Assembly (NCBI GenBank): GCA_014898425.1
Contig: RCSZ01000013.1
Span: forward strand, 310,001-374,000
DNA length: 64,000 nt
Origin: Botryotinia globosa
Lineage: Eukaryota; Ascomycota; Leotiomycetes; Helotiales; Sclerotiniaceae
Direction: 5' to 3'
Every line of letters starts with the position of its first letter. Position 1 is the stretch's first letter. This document shows positions 1 to 12,478 of the stretch, in pieces. The translations under genes and the position numbers were made by a program. Below the pieces are notes generated by a model, which searched no databases, was not told the origin of the DNA, and saw only the letters and a program-made list of their open reading frames with translations.

Positions 1-1740
1 CTGAATTAAAAAATAAAGTTTTTATTTTCTTTTGAATAAATGGATTCTTCAATATATCTTTCCAGATTAAATTTTTAAATAAAACTAAAAGAGATCGATA
101 AGATATAATGTAATGATATAGCTAGAAAATAATTGATGAATAGAAAATAGTTGATAGGTGGGAATGGGTTTTGATATAAGGAGTTGATGATATTGTAATA
201 GGGTCTAAGACTTTAATATTGATTGATTATAAAGAAACAATTGGTATAAGGGTTATATTCTATATTAATATTAATATTATATTTTATATTATTGGTTTAT
301 TTCTTATTACAATTATTTTTAATATAATCTAGTTTTTTATAATAAAAGTAAAAGCTAAGATTAAAATATTACTTTCAAATATAATAGGATAGAAAGTATT
401 GATTTTATCAAACAGTATTCAATTATATAAAATTATTAAATAGCTTTAATACAAAAAAGATTATAATTAAAGTTGGTTTTCTATTATAATATTTCAATTA
501 ATTACAGCTGAAATTAGTATTCTAACTTTTTTATTAATTATCAAAATAAGTTTTCTTTTTTAGATTATTATAGATATCTTACTATTAAATTATTTATATA
601 TCAATATCAATAATAAAGGGTTTATTAGAATAATTGATTAAAGTATTAATTAATTTTTATAAAATCTTAAACTTGAAGTTAGCAATTTATTATTCAATAG
701 TTTTTTTATATCTAATAACAAATTATTTAAATTTGGTAATAAAATTATTAAATAAAGTTTTCCTTATTTTATATTTATTATAATTCATAAAAACCTTTTA
801 TAAAAAATCAAGGGTTTGATATTATTTATTCAATTTATTCTAAATACTTGTTATAATATATTATTTAAAAAACCAAAAATCAGAATTATATAGATTATTT
901 ATAATTGTATCGAAATATATTTGATTGTTTGTATAAATCAAATCAAAGAATAAATTAATAAGGAATATAATCTATTAAAATTCTAATTCATTTTTATAAT
1001 TTGTAATTAAATAATAATTAATTATATTATAGAATATTATATATTAATTCTAATATTTTACAATGTTTTACTCATTATTATTAAACTTTTTAAAAAAAAT
1101 GAAGTGTTTTTGGCAAAATAGAGTTTTTAGGTTATTACAAATAACAATCTTTAATATTTCAATTATATTTTGTAATTCAATAATTTATAATTAAGTTTTA
1201 TTAGTTTAGATATATATTATAATAATTTGTTTTTATAATAAAATTATAATTGTTTTAATCAAAATAAATATAGTTTGAACAATTACAAAATATATAATAT
1301 TTGGATTATAGAATAAATCTATAAATAAGGAAATATCAGATTTGATAGAATTAATAATATAATTCAAGAAAAGGAATTATAAGGGTAGACTAAATATAGT
1401 TATTTAATTAGTCATCTTTAGAATATTTTTATAATTATAAAATATCCTTATAGAATTCTCAATAATAAATCAATATAGATATGTTTTAGTATAATCAAAT
1501 AATTTTATTAAAAAATAGTAAAGTTATTTATAATAGATCAATAATAGATTTGATTAATATAATTGGATTATAATTTTGATAAAATTAGGGTGATTAGAAT
1601 GGTTAGAGTATAATTTGAATAAGTATTTTTAAAATAAAATTATAATAGTTTTTAAATAGATGGTACAAATTGTTAAGATATAAATAAAGATTTATATTAT
1701 ATTATAAAGATTCTAAATGCTATAAAAGATTGAGGCCTTA
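1..1740. repeat. AT-rich, gene-free block (RIP-like isochore)
   Basis: Almost entirely A and T with stop codons dense in all frames and no usable ORF. This composition fits ancient repeats degraded by C-to-T mutation (RIP), as known in many ascomycetes. No intact transposon domain is visible. The RIP origin is inferred; dinucleotide indices were not computed. Confidence 0.75.
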
Positions 1741-1819
1741 TTATAGGAAGTAGGGTATACTAAGGGCACGCTAAGGGTTCGTGCCTGAGGCACGAAGGCA
1801 ATGTAGTTGGCGCCGTGAC
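1741..1819. other. GC-richer island with perfect hairpin at AT-block border
   Basis: Base composition changes abruptly here. Positions 1778-1785 (TTCGTGCC) and 1789-1796 (GGCACGAA) form a perfect 8-bp inverted repeat with a 3-base loop. The island ends with TGGCGCCGTGAC, which resembles the tRNA primer-binding sequences found just inside LTRs of retrotransposons; that reading is only a suggestion, as no second LTR was identified. Confidence 0.4.
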
Positions 1820-2085
1820 AAAATCGCTTTCAATATTTAATCTTTTATTATTCTAATATTTCAATAATAAATATAAATTCTAATTTTTAAAATAATTCAA
1901 AAAGAATTATATCAATCGATTTCTTGAATTTTAATTAATAAGGTTATCTCTTTTCTTTTTCTTTTATCAATTTTTTTAAGGTTGTATATTAAATTAAAAG
2001 TTTTATTTTAATATATATATACTTCTAAATTCTAAATACATTTTTAGCTTAAGCAGAAATCTATTTTTGGGGTTTGTGCCAAATG
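1820..2085 (+). repeat. Diverged dispersed repeat, copy 1
   Basis: About 265 bp that align by eye with 14492-14690 (first part) and 14840-15045 (second part), ending in the shared block CTATTTTTGGGGTTT near 2061-2075. Differences are mostly C/T and G/A changes, as expected for RIP. It is probably an internal piece or LTR piece of a dead transposon; no coding potential is left. Confidence 0.65.
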
Positions 2086-2395
2086 TTTCTTATAGGCCTT
2101 GGTACATCCACTGGTGCATAGGAATTTGAAGCCCACTATTTCGATGGTTGATACACTGAGCGAATTTTGAGACCTAGAACAGCTAATTGGCCTTATTGTT
2201 TCAAGCTTGAACATCTTCTTTCAATGTAAGTGAGAGGCGAGGTGGTGGCACTAGGGTTCAGATGATTGAATATCAAATATGTCTATATCTATGTGTGTAT
2301 ATTCTTTTTAACACAACCAGACAAATACATAAATCTAACTGCGAATCTATACCCTCCTAGAATTCTATATATAAAACTGATATCACCAATCTTGT
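2086..2395. other. Intergenic stretch downstream of the PKS
   Basis: Base composition returns to normal. It contains no convincing ORF and is the 3' flank of the minus-strand polyketide synthase gene. A 100-aa plus-strand ORF running into the PKS 3' end is not supported. Confidence 0.5.
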
Positions 2396-5300
2396 CTATT
2401 CTTCCTCCGCCTCTATTCTCGCAAAATCTTCAATGCTCTCCAACAACACCGAACCCAACTCCTTCACACAAGGTGGCACAACCATGGAAAAATGATCTAA
2501 AACCAAACGTTAGTATATTCCAAAATTTAAATAACCCAATCAGCAGCTCACCAGCATCAACTTTATGAACCTTAATATCCCCCTTCAACAATAACTCCTC
2601 CCACCCATTCGTCCCAAAATCCCTCCTCTTCCCAAAAAACCAACTCTTAAACTCCTCCTCAAAATCTCCCAACTCCATCTCACTCATCTTCTTCCCCCCG
2701 CTCCCCGGCCTCATTGCTGCCTTTCCCATAATCTGATCGTTCCTCTCCTCCGGATTCGCACTGTCATTTAGCCCCTTACTCGCCCAGATAATGTGCGTTT
2801 TGCGCGGTGCCCTCCCAGCCGGAAAAGGCACCGCATCGTATTTACAGAGAGCGCGAACGGTAGATGTCAAGTGTTGTTTTTGCTGCACCGATAGTCCCGA
2901 TAATAGGTTTCCGCGTCCCACCCCGGTGAAGATCCCGAAACGCTCGATAAACTCCATGGTTACGTCTGCCATGGGAACAGAGACGTTGATGCGTGTATCC
3001 ATTATTACGAGCCCGGTGATGGTCTCCCCGACCATGGCTAAGCGATGTGCAATCTCGTATGCGTAGATTCCGCCGGCAGACCAGCCACCGATTATGTATG
3101 GGCCGTGCGGCTGGATGGTGCGCATGGCGGTGATGAAGATATCGGCCATCTCTTGGATGGAGATGGTGTATTCGTCTGGGTTTTCTAGGAATGGAGACTC
3201 CAGAGCGTAGATTTTACGACCGTGAGGGAGAGCGGGGAAGTGAATGTAGGGTGTTACGGCGCCGGAACCGTCGGTAGCGAGGAAAATGGGGGTGGCTTTG
3301 GAGTGGGATTTGCCTTGGATGAGGATTACGCGGGATTTGGGGAGTTTGGGTTGAGAATGTGAGGTGGCAATGTGATTTAATTTGGAGGAGGGGGATCCGT
3401 CGAGCTCTTCTCGCGCTGAGGCGATGTTAGAATTGCTGTTGAAGAATGCGGCTGGGAGTTCGGTTTCCGATTGCTTTTTGAAGATTGAGAGGATTTTGAT
3501 ACTGAGCATGGAATCAACTCCTATCTCGGCAAATTCAGTACTAGGTGTTAACTCAGTTACATCTAGTCCTAGTTCTGCTGCGACGATCTTGAATAAAGCA
3601 GTACTTGGAGTAGTCTCAGATGTGTTTTTTGATCTCTTGTTATTCTGAGCTTGAGGTTGGCTGCATGATCTTTGACGCTTAGCTGTTGGATTCTGTCGTT
3701 GTGCCTGTTTAATTATTGGCTTTGACGGTGGTATTGGTATAGTCTCAGAGACACTGCCAAGCTCCCCCTTCGCTTCTACTACAGTTGGAAAATTCGAGAA
3801 GAACGCGGCGGGCAGCTCAACCCCAGTCCTTTTCCTAAAATCTGCAATGATAGAGATGCTCATTGGTGAATCTATTCCCAGATCCGCAAAGCTTGAGTTA
3901 TCTTCCATCTCTAGTATGCTAACACCGGTTTTTGCAGCGACAGTATTGAGCAGGATGGAAGATAGATCGAGAGCCTCAACTGAGGTTTGCGAGCTAGTAC
4001 TTGATACTAGCGTCGGAACCCAAGAATTTTCAGACGAATCACCTACTGAAGAAGCGGCATCTTCCTTATCCTTATGCGGTAATCGAGTTTTGCGAGGAGC
4101 TGGGTAAGGATCAAGTGATTGTTCTTTCCCTAGCATCATGCTAAATATATCTCTGCTTAATCGCTGGAATTTGATATCGGTACTCATCGCCACGAGCTTC
4201 GTGTCTGCAAAGACATATACGTCACACAGGCAGACGCCTTTGCTGGTTCGCTCTCGGATTGTTGCGTAGGCTGTACACTGACGTTCTTTTGACAAATCGC
4301 CCATGATGCTCATGCGTCCAATATTTCCTGCAATATACAGGTCTGTTTTCGATTTCGCGGGATCGACATTTAGCAACAGTCCTGCGAGATGTACGAGTGC
4401 ATCTACAATGTATGGACTATGCGTGAATAAGCCTAGATCTGGATCCTGTTTAAGAACCATAGTGGCTGCGGTATCCTCGAAGTTTTCTGCTATGGATATT
4501 TCTGATAATGCGTGGTAAGATTTATCGTAGTCGACTAGGGTTGAGAAGAGCTTGTAGATCAGGGGTTTAGTCATGTGGTGTGCTGTTTTGGAGTTCTCTA
4601 AGCTGCTAACCCTACTTTCGACCAGCCGTTGCATCCGTGACCATTCCGCTTCCTGAATAAAATTTCCTTGGTTGACAATAATACGACATGTGCCATGTTC
4701 TGCCATACCGCTCGAGTTTTCAGTGGAGCTAAAAGTAATAAAGATGACCTTTTGTGTGGAGTCAAGATCGGCAGACACATGAACTATTTGTTCCGTGTCT
4801 TTTGAATGAACAACAAGCGCATGCGTCATATTAAGACCGACCAATTCCAGATTAGTTAAATCTGCTTCGATACCAGCTTTCTCGAGAACGAATTTCGAAG
4901 CTGTATATGCCATATCGCAGAACACGCTAGCGGGACAAATTGCAACGTCATCTACAATGTGGCCGCGAATGGCTTTGTAGAGACTTGGCTCGGAGACCTG
5001 AGATGTGAAGATAGCTGATACATGAGCGTCATTGATGTTTAGAGATTTTACTTTCTGCAGACATGTTGTTGAGAAAGTAGGTTTAACTTGGGCTTGGGGA
5101 GCTGCTGGCAATTGCGCTCGGTGTGGTACCCAGTAGTCCTTTAAGTCGAAAGCATATGTGGGTAAATCTAATAGTCTGACGCTATTTAGATAATCGGCAT
5201 GGAACTCATGCCAAAGCACAGGAAGCCTGGCAACATGTGCAGTAGCAATGACCTCTGAAATTGTTTTCCAGTTATCTTTGCTGCGATGTAGTGATGGGAG

Positions 5301-8300
5301 ACAAATTGGTTGTGCATCTGATAGAGTCTGTGTGATAAGTCCGATACACACCGGATGTGGACCTATTTCGAGAATGACGTCGCTGTTTCTGATAAACCCC
5401 TCTGATTCACATGCTCGTACGGCTTTCATGAATGTGACTGGTTCACAAGTCTGCTGTCGCAGATAAGTGGCATTAAATACTCCTTCAGAAGTAATCACAT
5501 CACCAGTCAAAGTTGAAGCGACCGGGATTTTAGGTCTCATGAAGTGTGCTCTCTTCGATTCTACCTCGAAATCATCAAGCATAGGATCCATTGCCTGAGA
5601 ATGAAATCCGAATTCAGTTGGAAGAAGCGAGCATTGGACTTTATTCTCCTTGAGCTCAATTCGAAGCAATTGTATCTCCTCTGTTGGGCCACTTACAACC
5701 GTGCTAGAAGGACCATTCAAACAGGATATTTCACAAAATAGCCGAGTCTTCAGAACCTCTGAGACCTTGTCTTTCGGCAATGCAATAGCTAGCATAGCCG
5801 AAGCTCCAGGTCCACAATGCTTCTCCATCAATGTGGCCCGCTTGTTGACTAGGAATAAGGTATCGCTAATGGATAACACGCCAGCAATGCACAACGCGGC
5901 GTACTCGCCAAGACTATGTCCGATTACCAAGCGTGGCTTGAGGCCCAGAGACTCCCAGTAATGGGCCAAAGCAATCTCTAACGCGACAATAGCTAGTTGA
6001 AGTTGAGCAGCTGTCGCACTTTTCACATCTTGCGCTCCGCGTATGATTTGAATAAAGGAAGCAAGGTCTTGACTGTCACAGAGAGATTGATACGTATCGA
6101 GGGTTTGCTTGAATCTTGGCGAAGTCTCATATAGTATTCTGCCCATTCCAGTGTATTGCGCGCTTTGTCCTGTGAATACGAATATAAGTGATGAGCCGGA
6201 ATTTTTTGGTGCTAGTTCTGGCTCTGTGCTCGAATCGAGTTGCTTCGTTAGTTCGCTAATGTACTTGCATACAAATGCTTCTCGGTAGAGCTCATGTTCA
6301 CGACGAGCAGTCGTTGTATAAGCCAAATCAGCTATCGAAGTATCTGGATTCATCTTCAGGTACTGTATGAGGCGCTTCTTGTTTGCTGCGTGGGAGGTTA
6401 AGGTACGAGCGGAAACTGTGATGACATGATGGGATCGTGGATCAGGGCTTTTCAACACTCTTCGAGGTGCGTCTTCAATTAGGAGACTAGTATTACCCCC
6501 CGCAGCATCAAAAGAATTAACCACGATTCTTCTCTTGCCGTCACCATTCGGTCTTGGAACCAGTCGACCCTGGCCGTCTGCAATAACAATATTCGACGCT
6601 TCCAGGTCAGGAAACTTGTGATTAAGCTTGAAGGGCCACTCCGGCTGCGCTGGGATAGTTCCTTCCCTCAAAATCAACAATGATTTAATGAGTGAAGCAA
6701 TTCCCGCCGCCGCTTCACTATGTCCGATAACCGCTTTTACAGCCCCAATATGTAGCGGATTATCCTTGCCTCGATTCTGTGCAAACACGTTCCTCACCGA
6801 ATTAGTCTCGACATTATCCCCGGCTTGCGTCCCTGTCCCATGCATTTCTACAAACCCTACATCATGTGGATCTACGTTGGCCTTTCTCAACAGCCTCCCA
6901 AACAGTGTTTCCTGCGCCTCTTGTCCGGGATACGTTATCGACGCCGCGCCTGCATTCGAGTTTCTTTCCGTCCCCTTAATCACAGTAAGAATGTTATCAT
7001 TCTCTCTCACTGCATCTTCCAACCTTTTCAAAATCACAACACCGAGTGCTTCGCCCCGACAATACCCATCCGCATCATCGTGGAAAGTCTTGCACCCGCC
7101 AGTCGCAGACAAAAACCCACCTCTGCCCAATCCGGAAAACATTTCTGGGGCCCCGAGTAGTGATCCCCCAGCTACAATTGCCATGTTGAGTTCACGAGTA
7201 TTGAGAGCTTCGCACGCGAGATGTGCACAGGTCAAACTGGACGAACAGGCCGTGTCAACACTGTAAAAGCCTCCGCCCCATTTAAAATAATGAGCTATTC
7301 GGCCGGGATGAAATGCTCGGTCTAGAGAGGGCAGGTAATGAGTATCGATCCCCATCTGGGCATTAATATCTTTCCAGTCATCGACGGTTTGGCCAAAATA
7401 TGTGCCGATTTTAGAGGGATGAGTAGAAGTGCTGGAGTTACGCGCATACCCTGCTTTTTCGAGGGCTTCGTAGGTACAGAGGAGGAGGAGTCGTTGCAGG
7501 GGATCCATTTGGAGGGCTTCTTTAGGGGAGACGTTGAAAAGTTTGTTGTCGAAGAAGCCGGGGTGGCGGAGGAAGACACCGTGGGTGGTTAGGAGGGAGT
7601 TTTTTCTTTCGCCGGTGGGGTCATGGAATTCGGAGATCGAGAAGCGAGAGGGAGGAATCTGTTAAGTAAGCGTTTGTTTCTATGGGTATTGCGTGCTTGT
7701 AGGAGGAAATTACCATTTCGTGTAATGCCTGTCCGGCTTGTAGCACCTCCCAGAATTCTTTCACATCTTCCGCAAATGGAAAGCGCCCGGACATCCCGAT
7801 TACAGCGATATCACTCGATCTACCACGTGAGTTTACGGTGTCCGAACCTTCATGAGACCCGTTGCGAGCGCTGATGTGAACGGCGGAGAAAAAAGGTGCT
7901 AATATCTTCTGCACCATCCCTGTATGACTGCTTGGCCCCAGAGTCGTTATGGTGATTTCGGAATCCCTATCAAGACTAGTAATTGAAGCAAGACCCTCGA
8001 CTGTCTTGTCGATCCACATCGGTTTATGTGCTATATCATCCACAATGGCGTGGAGAAGTTCGCGTAGCGATGCTGCTAGATATGGCGAGCCAGTGCTTAT
8101 TGAGACAAGTAATGATGTGTGTGGGAGTGCGGAGCCGAGAACAGGCGAATATCCAAGAATAAAGGAGATATCTAGCGGTACGAGATGCGAAGCGTGAACC
8201 GCATTGGCTGAGGTGAGTAATTTGTGTGGTACGTCAATTGCGGTGCATAAACTTTGCAGTGTAGATGGAGGCCCGAAGACGGTAGTCCACGATTTTGTGG

Positions 8301-8955
8301 ATACGCCTGCGTATGCCCATCTTGGCTTTGGGAAATCCTACAACAAAGACCAAAGATCAGTATCGTTATTTTCAGCCTGAAATATACAGCTCTGGCTTAC
8401 CTTGTTGAACTCCTCCAACTTCTTCTCCAGGTCCCGAAACTCAAGGCCGAACAGTATACAGCCCCATGATCTTTGCGTGTCTTCGATACATCGCGATCGC
8501 CTGCGTACAGCGACACCTAGTCGCAGACTTATTGCTATGATTTCAGTGCCTAGCTTGGCAATTTCACTTGTATCTCTCACTGCCGCCGCCACTGAAGCTG
8601 CAAGAAGACCGATGCAAAAGCCGAGGGGATGTGTATTGATATCATCTTCGGTCAATTTGTGAAAGAGCAAGTCACCGACTTGGATGGTTGTGATGAGAAT
8701 GTAGCCAATCATCTCATCTGGGAACTCTTCTTTGGCATATCGCTGGCCCAACTCGAGAAGATCGTCGAAGTGCCCGAATACTCCTCGTTCTTCTGGCAGC
8801 AAGGTGCAAAGTTGACATTGTATGGCATCACAGGCAGATCTTAGGAAGTCTCTCAGCTGTGGGTGAGTCTTAGAGTGAAAGAAAAGTGTTTTGAGAGCGG
8901 AGAGCTTGTCAACGTGTACATCTCCAAAGAGGAAGATTTGTTGTGTCGGCGCCAT
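2396..8955 (-). CDS. Non-reducing polyketide synthase, SAT-KS-AT-PT-ACP-ACP-TE (complete)
   Basis: Iterative type I PKS making an aromatic polyketide from malonyl-CoA; the product cannot be read from sequence. Exons by hand: 8955-8401, 8337-7714, 7658-2552, 2496-2396; introns of 63, 55 and 55 bp, the last with a TACTAAC branch point. Total 2128 aa, no frameshift. SAT domain near residues 1-350 (GFCIG, Cys114); KS with DTACSSS (Cys531), His666 and His706; AT with GHSLGE (Ser975); PT with His1293 and Asp1479; two ACPs with phosphopantetheine serines 1657 (GIDS) and 1776 (GVDS); thioesterase with GWSAGG (Ser1920). The TE catalytic-histidine motif (HFSMV) lies in the tiny last exon, so a single-ORF model ending at 2430 would miss it. 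The architecture resembles enzymes for naphthalenes, naphthopyrones or orsellinate-type products. No reductase or transcription factor was recognised beside it. Confidence 0.93.
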
Positions 8956-9025
8956 GGCTTATGGATGAGTATAATTTCTTTACGGGAGGAGAAGAGAATG
9001 GAGTGATATTTCAGGAAGGGTGATT

Positions 9026-9075
9026 GTGTCAGAAGGTAGGGTGCGGGGTAGTGTCAGAAGGTAGGGTGCCGGGTA
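9026..9075. repeat. 25-bp tandem duplication upstream of PKS start
   Basis: Two adjacent 25-bp units, 9026-9050 and 9051-9075, each GTGTCAGAAGGTAGGGTGC followed by a near-identical GGGTA end, with a single mismatch. They lie 71-120 bp upstream of the PKS start codon, so they could be in its promoter or 5' UTR. Confidence 0.8.
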
Positions 9076-11342
9076 GTCAAGTGAGCACTTTATTTGCAAA
9101 AGGGGACTCCAGAGTCAAAGGACAGTGGTAAGAGGGGATTCCGAGTTTGCAGGAGTTCCGGTGATTACACTAGGAAAGGTTTTCCTTCGTGAACCAAGAC
9201 GATTGTAAATATAGTGGCGAGGAGGCGCCTCCTCCTGTTCCTTTCCTCCTCAGCTTTTAGTTCATTAGTTCATTTCTTGAACAAGAACATAGAATTCTAC
9301 TTCTCGTCTACAGTATTCCCTAACAGGTAGAGACGAGGTAGTAAGATATAGAATGGATGGTGTGAGCTGTGTTGGAAATAGGCTGGCTGACTGAAAAGTT
9401 TTAGAAAACCATGTAAGTCTACGAAATATACACAGGTTCTGATCAGTAGGCTTTTTTGAAGGAAGGGTAGACAATCTACTGCACTGCTTGTACAAGACTT
9501 TCATGAGCGGCGTCTTTGGCGTTAAAAAGCTTGCATAGTATCACCATTAGCTATTTTATAATTCCAATAGCCTAGTGCCCTGTATTCAGTAATATATTCG
9601 ACATACGAAGGGATGATACACTTATTTTCAGGCCAGTCTTGGATATTAGATAGTCACTGTGGGATATCTATCCTTATGCGATATCCCGAGTTATCAAAAC
9701 AAACGCGATATCTGAAATTGGGGTACGCAATATAGAAAAGGTGTATGCAAAGACGCTTGATAAGCCATCGGGATTCCTATCCAGTAGTTGCGTCTCATTC
9801 GTAAAAAGTCTGGATATCCTGTGTCCAATATTTCGAAATTTTCGAAGCGATATTTCATTCTCTAGCGCATTCTCTGCCCAACCTCAGCTTAGTTTCAGCA
9901 AGCCAATTTCAGAGGGGACTTCTATTCTATCCGCAGCTTTTTTACCTTGCGGGGTGATATTCCTACCCGGGCATATGCAGTGGAACAATATTCCTTTTTC
10001 CTGGAAATTGGGATACATCCAAATAATACAGAGTATTGACAGATCTATAACCAGCTAATAGAAGTGCACTATTTATTCTTGATACAACTTCAGAAAGCAA
10101 AGAATAAGCCAAGAACAACCTGGAATAACGTAAGTCGTGGCGTAACGCCGCCAATTGAGGGGGACTACCCCGTGGAAACTTGAACTACACAGCCGCGGTG
10201 TCAAATTAATCAAAAAACCGAGAAAATTCAAACTTGAATTGCTGAAACAGTATCAAGAGCTCAGGTTGGAAAGTAAAAATCTTCATGGGAAGGTATAAGG
10301 AGAACAGAGTTTTGTGCAGAAATTATAGCGCGTCGCGTCAATGGACTTATCACGATATCAAGCGCGCTACCAACTATCAAAACTATCGCCCATATAACAG
10401 AATATTAGGCGCTTCTCAAGTGGATTAAGGAATTCACAATCAGTAGTTGTCCCGCAGAACGTTGATTGTTGAATGCAGTAGCTGAAGAACTTTGCATATA
10501 ACGAAGTTACACTTTAGACGATGTGTTACTTGTCTCTTTTGAGCCCTCGCCACAATATTCTCCTGGTGAGAACTCAGTTCCACAATTTATTCAAAACGAT
10601 ATCCACATCTTAGATTTGCTATTGGGTGTAGAATCGAATCTATGTGAATGGCCAGAGCAATAAAAAGGTACTTGTTGTGTGGTTTGACGCGTGCTGAAAT
10701 GTCCACGTGGTTCAAGAGCCGGAAATCAAGCAGAAGAATACGTACATCGTATTCTTCAGCCACTTGGTGTCACAATATTCAGCCCCCTCAAAAACGACTT
10801 GCCGCAACGATATTGGAATTACCTACCTAGTGGAGGTAGTCACTTGGGCAAGTCTTGGTGGCCGGGCGTCCTCAGTTAGCGGCGTTGCGCCACAACTCAC
10901 ATTATCAGACTTACAATCCAATTCTACATCATAAATATGTAAGTGGTACTTCAATTTCTCACTTTGAAGTATTGGCACTCACACCGAGCCTCAGTGCTGA
11001 AAATCTGATCTACTTAGGGTATGCTTTGGTCTGTTTGCATAACCACGTTCCACAGATGTCAGTTCCAGCAAGTAGTCTCGACGACGCCTCCTCAGCTATT
11101 TGTCCCATTGCGCCTCTTTTATTGATGATTTTACGTATGATATATTCCAATGTGATAAGATAGGAAGGAAAGGGTCACGTACATGGTCACATGAGTTACA
11201 GGTCTAGAAGCAAAAGACATCGTTGATGGATGATTTAGGGTGCTGCTGTAAGAAGACTGAAAATGTGGTACAATTTCAAGTGTTCCAGCTAAAGGGAACT
11301 CTTTTCCTCTTTCTCTTTCCTTGGCTTTTGGTTTGAGTTTAA

Positions 11343-11349
11343 TATAAAA
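11343..11349 (+). promoter_or_regulatory. TATA-like element upstream of methyltransferase
   Basis: TATAAAA about 155 bp before the proposed ATG at 11501. Position and sequence suit a core promoter, but this is a motif match only. Confidence 0.3.
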
Positions 11350-11500
11350 CATTCACAACCTTCTAACTTGTCCTTTCATACTCACAGCTTATTTCTGGGA
11401 GTTCTACTTTGCTTCATGGACTCATAACTTCTGGTGGAGAAGGATTGTTCTTAGTTCATTTGTTACCTACTACTCATCCTATTGAAATTAGTATTTCAAA

Positions 11501-12478
11501 ATGGCCAATATGAATAACTCGGACATTGAAGCCAAAATTGGAGAACGAAGTACGAACCTTCCATGGTATCAAGTTACTATTCCGTCTACGAAACTCGATG
11601 GAGCGATTCGCGAGCTGCTCGAAGACTACGCAGGAATCCCACCTTCCGAAGTTGAGCCTCATGTTCAAAATATTGTTAGATCTTCCTCTCTTATATGATT
11701 TCTGGGAAATTGACAATTCTATTCACAGCGTAATCGTGCTTGGAGTATCTTCCCCTATCCTTGCATAGGGGATTTCCAATTCCTCGACATCGTTATCACA
11801 TCCTTCCCATACTATCCTAAACTCCTCTCGCGGTTAGCTTCTCCAGGTACCAAATTCCTCGATCTTGGTTGTTGCTTTGGTCAAATCATTCGACGGCTTG
11901 TCTATGATGGTGCTCTGCCAGAAAATCTTTATGGTTGCGACTTGCGAACGGAGTTCTTTGAACTTGGCTATGATCTATTTAAGGATGAAGCGAATTTGAA
12001 AAGTACGCTCTTCAAAGCAGATATATTTGATGAGGATAATGTGGATATGAAAAGGCTTGAGGGAGATATTGATGTAATCTATGCCGGAAGTTTTCTCCAT
12101 ATGTATGGATGGGGTGATCAGGTCAAGATATGCAAGATATTGGCAAGGGCTATGAAGAAAGAGGGAAGTGTGCTTATGGGAAGGCAGGGTGGAGGTAAAG
12201 TTGCAAAAGAGGTAACATTTCCCCTTCACGAAGAGAACAAGATGTTTATACACAACGCGGAGAGCTTTCGAAAGATGTGGGACGAGGCAACCGAGACGAC
12301 TGGCACAAGAGTGAGTTTTCCGTATCCATCCATCTACCTGTCGGTGGCTCTCGACTGACTGAACTAACCTGGTACAATTTAGTGGAAAGTGGAATGTGAG
12401 GAGGTTCAACTACGCAGCGATGATTGGAAAGGAGCGGAAGGGATGGTTTGGATTCAATTTATTATCTTCAGAGAATAG
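11501..12478 (+). CDS. SAM-dependent methyltransferase, secondary-metabolite (AusD-like) type
   Basis: Class I methyltransferase of about 283 aa. Exons 11501-11674, 11729-12310 and 12383-12478, all phase 0; introns 54 and 72 bp, the second with an ACTAAC branch site. The first intron has a weak GTTAGA donor. The SAM-binding motif I is FLDLGCCFGQ (residues 101-110), with an acidic residue ending the next strand (GCDLR, Asp129) and a later motif with DVIYAGSFLHMYGW. FPYPCIG before the fold and GRQGGG after it recall small fungal methyltransferases of the AusD/Trt5 kind, which act in meroterpenoid and related pathways, often forming methyl esters. It faces away from the PKS, 2.5 kb from its start, so a shared pathway is plausible but unproven. 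The reading frame is intact through all three exons. Confidence 0.8.

Larger units (their letters stand above)
8956..11500. other. Intergenic region between PKS and methyltransferase
   Basis: A 2.5-kb divergent region upstream of both the PKS (minus) and the methyltransferase (plus). Only short ORFs without recognisable motifs occur. It should hold both promoters. I see no regulator gene in it. Confidence 0.5.

Noticed and set aside
6628..7266. 212-codon plus-strand ORF inside the PKS
   Set aside because: It is antisense to the conserved KS domain and has low-complexity Ser/Pro-rich translation; it is a shadow.
2396..8955. Calling the PKS a melanin (tetrahydroxynaphthalene) synthase
   Set aside because: The architecture would allow it, but no melanin-pathway reductase, dehydratase or regulator lies nearby and the product clade cannot be decided by eye.
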